From Eubacteriales bacterium (GTDB taxonomy: Bacteria; Bacillota; Clostridia; Peptostreptococcales; Anaerovoracaceae): 49,938 nt of DNA. Shown here piece after piece: positions 45,116 to 49,938 of the stretch (the stretch's first letter is position 1; each line of letters begins with the position of its first letter). Position numbers and translations under genes: made by a program. The notes under the pieces are model-generated. The model made no database searches. It was not told the DNA's origin and saw nothing but the letters and a program-made list of their open reading frames with translations. Location: NCBI GenBank assembly GCA_028704515.1, contig JAQWFH010000012.1, positions 1 to 49,938 of the forward strand, read 5' to 3'.

Positions 45116-45229
45116 ATTTTTGTCCTCCTTGTCGTAAAACTGTAAAACTATATTATGAATCTCCTTTGGAGCAAAAAAGCCATATACAAAAGCATTGCGC
45201 CTTCCTGCTACAAAAAGCTTTCATACACA

Positions 45230-46537
45230 TTATTCAAATACTGTCTGTCCGGTAATTTCCGTACCTAATGCTTCAAGAGATTTATTCAATATCCTTCTCC
45301 GAATTTCCTTTTCTCCCTCCATATCAAGCGACGGATTCCCAAGCGGATAAGGAATAGCAATAGCAGGAACTATTCTGTTAGCTCCTACCGTAAGAGAGAT
45401 TGGAACTACCGTACAAATATGCACGACATGAATACCCGCTCTTTCGATTTCCTTTACCATCGTTGCACCGCAACGTGTACAGGTTCCTCAGGTGGAAGTT
45501 AGTATAACGGCATTCACACCGTCTGCCAAGAGCTCTTTTGCTATTTCAGACGCATATTTTTTTGCATTTTTAACTGCCGTTCCGTTTCCTACTGTGCTGT
45601 AGAAATAATCGTGCAACTTTCCAATTTTGCCCTCTTTCTCAAATTCGCGCAGCACATCTACTGGCAAAACTCTATCCGGATCTTTGTTTGAATAAACCGG
45701 GTCATATCCTCCGTGAGCGGTTTCATATTCACCCTCTACAAGATCTGTAACATTCGCAATGCTGTATTTCCCATACTTTGATGCACTTGACGATTCGATA
45801 TGATCAGGGTTTCCCTTCGGAACAATTCCTCCCGAGGTAACAAGTGCAATCTTAGCGTTATTAATATCCTTTAATGCCTTAGCCGGTTCTACCCTATCAA
45901 AATCAGGCATAGGGAACTCTGTAGTAAAAGGCTTTCCTTCCAACTTTGCAACGAGCATATCCACAGCTCTTTCAGCGCCTCTTTTTTCTTCAAAGAAGTT
46001 GACTCTGATGCCATTTGGAAGATATCCTTCTTGCTTTGAAGATTTTATTTCCTCTCCTTTTGCAAGCTTCAATGCCAAAGGCACCATTATCTTTACAGCA
46101 TCTCTCATTCCTGCGGCACTGTTCTTTGTGGAAACTATATGAACCTTTGTTTTGAACATATCTGCTCCTGGGTTTTCAATAAACATTCCCGTAAGCGCCG
46201 GTATATTCAATTTTTCAATTACAGCGGCAGCAACTGTTCCGCAAGCAACGCCATACCTGCCCGCATTGAACGCCGGACCGCATATAACCATATCCGGTTT
46301 GCAGCTTGAAATCATATCAAGAACTTCTTTCTTTGCAGTTTCAAGGTTTTCATTAAAATATGAATCTCCGCAGATAACTGTTGCAACAATCTCCGCTTCG
46401 TCTTTAAAGCCTGCGTTGAAGGCAATTCCGGGTCCTACAATACCTTCGCGAAGCTCAGGCTTGTAATCTGCCATTTCTTCACCGCCAACATTGGCAAAGA
46501 ATTGATTTATATAATGCACAACTCTAAATTTCGACAT
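45230..46537 (-). CDS. grdB: Glycine reductase component B gamma subunit, selenoprotein (in-frame UGA)
   Basis: A 435-residue selenoprotein. It starts 'MSKFRVVHYINQFFANVGGE' and reads through a TGA at 45488-45490 (residue 350) in the context TSTUGTCTRCGATMVKEIE. The UxxCxxC motif is the hallmark of GrdB. The substrate-specific protein B forms a Schiff base between glycine and a pyruvoyl group on GrdE, and GrdB transfers the activated carbon to GrdA. Glycine (not betaine or sarcosine) specificity is supported by the upstream glycine riboswitch, not by the protein alone. It follows grdE by 12 nt. Confidence 0.95.
45461..45490 (-). other. Sec UGA codon and SECIS hairpin of grdB
   Basis: TGA at 45488-45490. 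Twelve nt downstream, CGTTGC and GCAACG form a perfect 6-bp stem with a 3-nt GGT loop. The distance and compactness fit a bacterial SECIS element. Confidence 0.75.
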
Positions 46538-46549
46538 CCTTCTCCCTCC

Positions 46550-47830
46550 TTACCTTGCACTTAATTTGTTGAAGCCCATTTCATTCGTAGCCCCCGTAAT
46601 CGCCTGCAATTCAACCTCAATGCTTCCATCTTCACGCAAGCTTCCGTCAAAGCCGCCAGCTACGGTATTCACAACTTCAACGTGCCCTATAATCTTATCC
46701 ATAGGTCCAAGAACAACTACTTGGTTTGCATTTCCGCCCGTAATTACGGCATTCGCACTTACATCCGCATCAGCCAGGGATTGTGACGATCCATCACGGC
46801 CGGCATATTCATCGGTAATAATTACTGTCTTTATTCCCTTTGCTTCTATCTTTTTGCAATTCATTATTAAATCTGTATCCGGATTTCCGAAGCCCTCCTG
46901 CGAAATGATTACGCCGTCGAGCCCAAGCAATTCTGCAAGCTTCGATGACCAATCCGACGATCTTTCCTTGTCAGCAAGATATACATTCTCATTTGTTATT
47001 ATCACGCATACAAAATTCAGCTCTGTTCCATGTTTTTTGAACAGCTCGTGAATAACCGGGTTGTTTAAATGGTGATAAGTTGTGTTCTTATCGCAAGCCG
47101 ACACGCAGTTGCCGCTAATTATCGCGCCGTCCATCAATTCGGTAGGGTTGATAATCGTTGTTAGAGATTGCTTCATATCAACGCCGTAAACATAAGTGTC
47201 ATGAAGTAGTCCCTGGCTCTGAAGCATCAATACATAGCCAACTCTCGGAAGCCCCGGATATTTTTCTATCCCTTCTTTTATACTAATGGTTTCAAATACT
47301 TCAATTTCATCCGGTTCTATTCCTCTGCCCAATTCGCCCAAATAAACTGCAGATTTTAGCCCCACCATTCGTAGTGCTTTCTCATGTGCATACGGACTTA
47401 TCTCATCCTTTGGTTCACATATAATCACGAGATTATTAAGCTTAGAAAACGGAGTATATTCCGCTCCTTTTCCGCTCATATCTATGATTCCTTCCTGAAA
47501 GCCCACAATTTTTCCTGTAGTTACAACAGCAGCCCCCTTGAGCACGTTGGTTCTACCGCTGCCCACACATTCGACCTTTGCAAGTGTACCCGGAAAGATA
47601 TTGCCTTTTCCTGACACCTTTACTCTTGGCTCAATTACATCTTTTACCGGTGTAATCCTTACACTTTCGCCAGGCTTTGCGATATCAACGCTTACGCTTT
47701 TTAGATTTTGATCTTCAAGAAGCATCGATATCAATTCATCTTTGTTGACATAGAGTGTCTTCTTTTCAACCTTTGATTCAGGTCCAAATTGGATATCTTC
47801 AATATAAATGTAACCCAATTCAAGTTTCAT
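46550..47830 (-). CDS. grdE: Glycine/sarcosine/betaine reductase component B proprotein
   Basis: A 426-residue proprotein. The cleavage site is in 'SGNCVSACDKNTTYHHLNN', with the first Cys at residue 242. In known GrdE the chain is cut at this Cys, which becomes the pyruvoyl group that binds the substrate amino group; the two fragments are the alpha and beta subunits of component B. N-terminal start MKLELGYIYIEDIQFG is typical. It is the first structural reductase gene, 26 nt after grdX. Confidence 0.95.
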   Translation of the reverse strand: MKLELGYIYIEDIQFGPESKVEKKTLYVNKDELISMLLEDQNLKSVSVDIAKPGESVRITPVKDVIEPRVKVSGKGNIFPGTLAKVECVGSGRTNVLKGAAVVTTGKIVGFQEGIIDMSGKGAEYTPFSKLNNLVIICEPKDEISPYAHEKALRMVGLKSAVYLGELGRGIEPDEIEVFETISIKEGIEKYPGLPRVGYVLMLQSQGLLHDTYVYGVDMKQSLTTIINPTELMDGAIISGNCVSACDKNTTYHHLNNPVIHELFKKHGTELNFVCVIITNENVYLADKERSSDWSSKLAELLGLDGVIISQEGFGNPDTDLIMNCKKIEAKGIKTVIITDEYAGRDGSSQSLADADVSANAVITGGNANQVVVLGPMDKIIGHVEVVNTVAGGFDGSLREDGSIEVELQAITGATNEMGFNKLSAR

Positions 47831-47856
47831 TCCGCATCCCTCCTAACAATTAGTTT

Positions 47857-48267
47857 TCAAATTCCTGCAATAGCATTAAAAAAAAGTGTAAAATCTATTT
47901 CCCGGAAGTCATCGAAAATGCTCGCCTCCGGTCCTGTCAGCTTTTGCTCCCTGCTCTTTCCCCAATTTTTTTTGCTTTTAATCCCCACTATTGAATTCTT
48001 CTCAAACTTGTCACAATTTATTATAGCTTGTTCGATTAAGTTCAAGGATTCGAGATTTAATTTTTCCGGCACTGTTGTGAGCATTATCGACTTGAAAGGA
48101 GTCTCTATAGGCTTCACGCTACCTGAAAGTGGATGTGTAAGAATTGAGTGACCTTTGTGAACATAATCGCGAACAATTCTGAATACATCCCTGACATCGC
48201 CTTCAACAAACAATATATCTTCATTTTTAAAAAAATCTCTGACCTTAATATTATTTGTTATAATCAT
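47857..48267 (-). CDS. grdX: GrdX family protein
   Basis: A 136-residue soluble protein that starts MIITNNIKVRDFFKNEDILF, followed by 'VRDYVHKGHSILTHPLSGSV' and 'KPIETPFKSIML'. These segments are typical of GrdX, a protein of unknown function that nearly always leads glycine reductase operons. I use the ATG at 48267, with GAGAGG upstream. The longer open frame extends back through the riboswitch and is not coding there. Confidence 0.9.
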   Translation of the reverse strand: MIITNNIKVRDFFKNEDILFVEGDVRDVFRIVRDYVHKGHSILTHPLSGSVKPIETPFKSIMLTTVPEKLNLESLNLIEQAIINCDKFEKNSIVGIKSKKNWGKSREQKLTGPEASIFDDFREIDFTLFFNAIAGI

Positions 48268-48302
48268 TTCGTTACCTCTCAAATGCCAAATTATAAATTT
48301 TG

Positions 48303-48342
48303 GAAAAAAAAGAACAGAAAGCACATGTCTTCTGCTCTGTCC
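48303..48342 (-). terminator. Riboswitch expression platform: terminator hairpin
   Basis: On the minus strand, the 3' strand of the second aptamer's P1 (GGACAGAG) runs straight into AGAGCAGAA...TTTCTGTTCT, an imperfect stem, followed by eight T. Because the terminator stem shares bases with the aptamer's P1 helix, ligand binding would prevent termination. This predicts a glycine-activated switch. Confidence 0.8.
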
Positions 48343-48525
48343 TTTACCCCGGAGATTTGTTCCCTCATCAGTGGGAATATGCTCCTTGAATACTGAAAAT
48401 TCTTTCCAGAGTGCCATCCGTCTGCGCTTTTTTACCTGAGATATTCCCACATTTTCAACTTTGAAATGAGCTTTACCCTTCGGTGTCGCTTTAAAGCGAT
48501 CTCTCACGCAACCTTCATCTGGCTA
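48335..48525 (-). ncRNA. Tandem glycine riboswitch upstream of grdX
   Basis: The 5' leader has the two-aptamer glycine riboswitch arrangement. Aptamer I: P1 TGCG/CGCA (48507-48510 with 48423-48426), then GTGAGAGA, a P2 hairpin, CACCGAAGGGTAAA, a P3 hairpin, and ATCTCAGGTAAAAA. A short linker follows. Aptamer II: P1 CTCTG/CAGAG (48406-48411 with 48335-48339), then CAAGGAGCA, a P3 stem TTCCC/GGGAA, ATCTCCGGGGTAAAGGAC. Aptamer I fits consensus well. Aptamer II departs from it at core positions (CACCG replaced, CAGG to CCGG). It controls the glycine-consuming operon, matching the biology. Confidence 0.88.
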
Positions 48526-48550
48526 TAAATTATATTTATATTACGATTGT

Positions 48551-48578
48551 ACTATATTAGTTTTATGAATACAATCAA
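48551..48578 (-). promoter_or_regulatory. Predicted sigma-A promoter of the glycine reductase operon
   Basis: On the minus strand, TTGATT (48573-48578), a 16-nt spacer, and TATAGT (48551-48556). Transcription would start about 20 nt before the riboswitch. It is about 80 nt from the divergent selD promoter. Confidence 0.65.
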
Positions 48579-48655
48579 AAATTATTCTCTTTTAGAGAAT
48601 TTTCTTTATTTTCCGATTTTAGTTTAATGAATAAAATTCTTTATAACTTTCTTTG

Positions 48656-48684
48656 TTGATATAAACATATAAATCTGATAAAAT
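48656..48684 (+). promoter_or_regulatory. Predicted sigma-A promoter of selD
   Basis: TTGATA (48656-48661), a 17-nt spacer, and TAAAAT (48679-48684), about 25 nt before the ribosome binding site AGGAGGTGAT. It is divergent from the grd promoter. Confidence 0.65.
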
Positions 48685-48715
48685 TGTTTTAAATTTAAAT
48701 AGGAGGTGATCAGAA

Positions 48716-49786
48716 ATGGAAAAGATTAAGCTTACTTCTTTGACAGAACATGGCGGTTGAGCTGCTAAAATGGCACCCGATGCCTTGTCACAAGTTTTGT
48801 GTCATTTACCTAGGTTCCATGATCCCGACCTTCTTGTCGGCTTTGATACCGGAGACGACGCTTCAGTATATAGGATAAGTGATGATCTTGCGCTTATTCA
48901 AACAGTGGATATATTTCCTCCCGTTGTAGACGATCCATATGAATACGGGTTGATTGCCGCCGCCAATGCTCTTAGCGACATATATGCTATGAACGGTACT
49001 CCTAGGCTTGCTATGAATATTTTATGCTTACCGGAAGATCTCCCAAAGAAATATGTCAAAGCTATACTTGCCGGAGGTTATGAAAAGGTAAAGGAGGCCG
49101 ATGCAATTATCACAGGGGGTCACTCCATCAACGATAAAGAGCCAAAATATGGCTTATCAGTTTCGGGCTTCGCTCATCCTTCCGAAATAATAAAGAACTG
49201 CGGTTCAAAGCCCGGAGATATACTTATTCTCACAAAGGCTTTAGGAACCGGCATATTAACTACAGCTGTGAAAGCAGATTTGATAACGCCTACTTCCTAT
49301 CGCTCTATGATAGATTCTATGGCGCGTCTCAACAAACGTTCTTCTGAAATGATAAAGCGCTTCTGTTCAAACGAATCATCCTCAAGAGCCAGCTGTTTTC
49401 CAAATGCTTGCACAGACATTACAGGCTTTGGTCTTGCGGGGCATGCCTTTGAAATGGCGAATGCGAGCTCTGTTATGATTACTCTTTTGACCGATCGATT
49501 TCCTATACTTCCCGAAGCGGAAGAGATGGCCGAAATCGGTATTGTCCCTAAAGGCGCGTATACAAACAGAGGTTGGCTTGCCGATGTGTGCCGTATACTT
49601 CCTTCGGCGTCTGTGGCCAAGGCGGATATTGCCTTTGACCCGCAAACCTCCGGAGGGCTATTAATATCAATGCCCGAAAAGGAAGGGATGAAGCTACTTT
49701 CGCTCTTAAAATCCGAAACACCTGTAGCCGAGCTTGTCGGTTATACTGAAGAATGCAAGGCGGATTGTAGCATTATACTAAAATAA
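48716..49786 (+). CDS. selD: Selenophosphate synthetase SelD, selenoprotein (in-frame UGA)
   Basis: A 356-residue enzyme that makes selenophosphate from selenide and ATP, the selenium donor for SelA. From the ATG at 48716 (AGGAGGTGAT upstream) it reads MEKIKLTSLTEHGGUAAKMA, with U an in-frame TGA at 48758-48760 (residue 15) at the catalytic position that is Cys in many bacteria. Downstream are 'DDASVYRISDDLALIQTVDI', 'NALSDIYAMNGTPRLAMN', 'ITGGHSINDKEPKYGL' and 'CTDITGFGLAGHAFEMA'. A standard caller would start at an internal ATG (48770) and lose the catalytic residue. It is monocistronic and divergent from grdX. Confidence 0.96.
48758..48784 (+). other. Sec UGA codon and candidate SECIS hairpin of selD
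   Basis: TGA at 48758-48760. Eleven nt downstream, GGCA and TGCC (48772-48784) pair with a 5-nt CCCGA loop. It is a candidate apical SECIS stem-loop; the lower stem is not clear. Confidence 0.55.
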
Positions 49787-49811
49787 TTACTATCATAAAA
49801 AGAGCGCGTAG

Positions 49812-49938
49812 TGAACTGACCCCCGTATGTTAGACCAAAAATCTAATATATGGGAGGTCAGTTTTTTATGGCAAAATACAGTTTTGAACTAAAGAAAAAA
49901 GTTGTAATGGCATATCAGTCAGGAGATGGCGGATGTTA
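49812..49938 (+). mobile_element. Left end of an IS3-family insertion sequence (runs off the window)
   Basis: The sequence from 49812 starts TGAACTGACCCCCGTATGTT and continues AGACC, which resembles the TG-starting left terminal repeat of IS150/IS3-family elements (TGNACTG...GTTAGAC). A transposase gene begins 56 nt inside. The right end and target duplications are outside the window. It inserted 25 nt downstream of selD. Confidence 0.75.
49868..49938 (+). CDS. IS3-family transposase OrfA, partial
   Basis: An open frame starting ATG at 49868 after TGGGAGGTCAG reads MAKYSFELKKKVVMAYQSGD and is cut by the window end. The basic helix-turn-helix start matches OrfA of IS150-like elements. Only 23 codons are visible, so completeness cannot be judged. 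Confidence 0.7.
   Translation, partial: MAKYSFELKKKVVMAYQSGDGGC

Noticed and set aside
45230..45460. A separate small gene of 76 codons
   Set aside because: It is the C-terminal part of grdB after the Sec codon; the frame is continuous with the 349-codon part through the UxxCxxC motif, and a SECIS-like hairpin lies between.
48268..48507. An N-terminal extension of grdX
   Set aside because: The open frame crosses the glycine riboswitch and its terminator. A proper ribosome binding site and the GrdX-like start are at 48267.

Overview
The window looks like chromosome from a low-GC, anaerobic, amino-acid-fermenting member of the Clostridia (Firmicutes). The evidence is a clostridial-type division and cell wall (dcw) cluster with the small basic protein and DUF881 genes, a pheS-pheT-zapA-mutS2 block, meso-DAP-type peptidoglycan genes, and a selenium-dependent glycine reductase locus. 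A Peptostreptococcales / Eubacteriales Family XIII-like host is my best guess; it is inferred from gene content, not from any search. Most genes are on the minus strand.

Layout, low to high coordinate. (1) 1-1240: an Spx/ArsC-like reductase, a GC-rich 169-bp element bounded by inverted repeats, and a three-tRNA operon (Asn, Leu, initiator Met) with its own consensus promoter and terminator. (2) 1325-13293, minus: a tightly packed operon running trmH-type methyltransferase, pheS, pheT, zapA, mutS2, DUF523, argS, a DUF4080-type radical SAM protein and a TPR protein. (3) 13306-29720, minus: the dcw cluster, in transcription order mraZ, rsmH, ftsL, PASTA-PBP, murE, murF, mraY, murD, ftsW, murG, murA, ftsQ, DUF881, DUF881, sbp, ftsZ. 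It has a three-repeat MraZ operator upstream and a terminator after ftsZ. ftsA, murB and murC are absent, and murE lacks its N-terminal substrate domain. (4) 29851-36879: a cysteine-rich protein of unknown function, two lipoproteins, a FAH-family hydrolase, deoC, ychF and lgt. (5) 36910-49786: a selenium island. Minus strand, in transcription order: a tandem glycine riboswitch with a terminator platform, grdX, grdE, grdB (Sec), grdA (Sec), trxB, trxA, grdC, grdD, then tRNA-Sec (selC), selA and selB. selD, itself a selenoprotein gene, is divergent. (6) 49812-end: the left end of an IS3-family insertion sequence.

How it works together: excess glycine is sensed by the riboswitch, which is predicted to release transcription of the glycine reductase operon. 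GrdE/GrdB (component B) activate glycine, selenoprotein GrdA carries the carboxymethyl-selenoether, and GrdC/GrdD (component C) release acetyl phosphate. TrxA and TrxB supply electrons. The genes needed to read UGA as selenocysteine (selA, selB, selC, selD) sit on both sides of the three UGA-containing genes, so the locus carries its own Sec-insertion machinery. Three genes (grdA, grdB, selD) contain an in-frame UGA and would be split or shortened by a standard gene caller.

Candidates for something undescribed: a perfect 10-nt complementarity between the two glycine aptamers, of which the second is degenerate; the domain-less MurE; the GC-rich inverted-repeat element at 611-779; and the cysteine-rich protein at 29910-31034.
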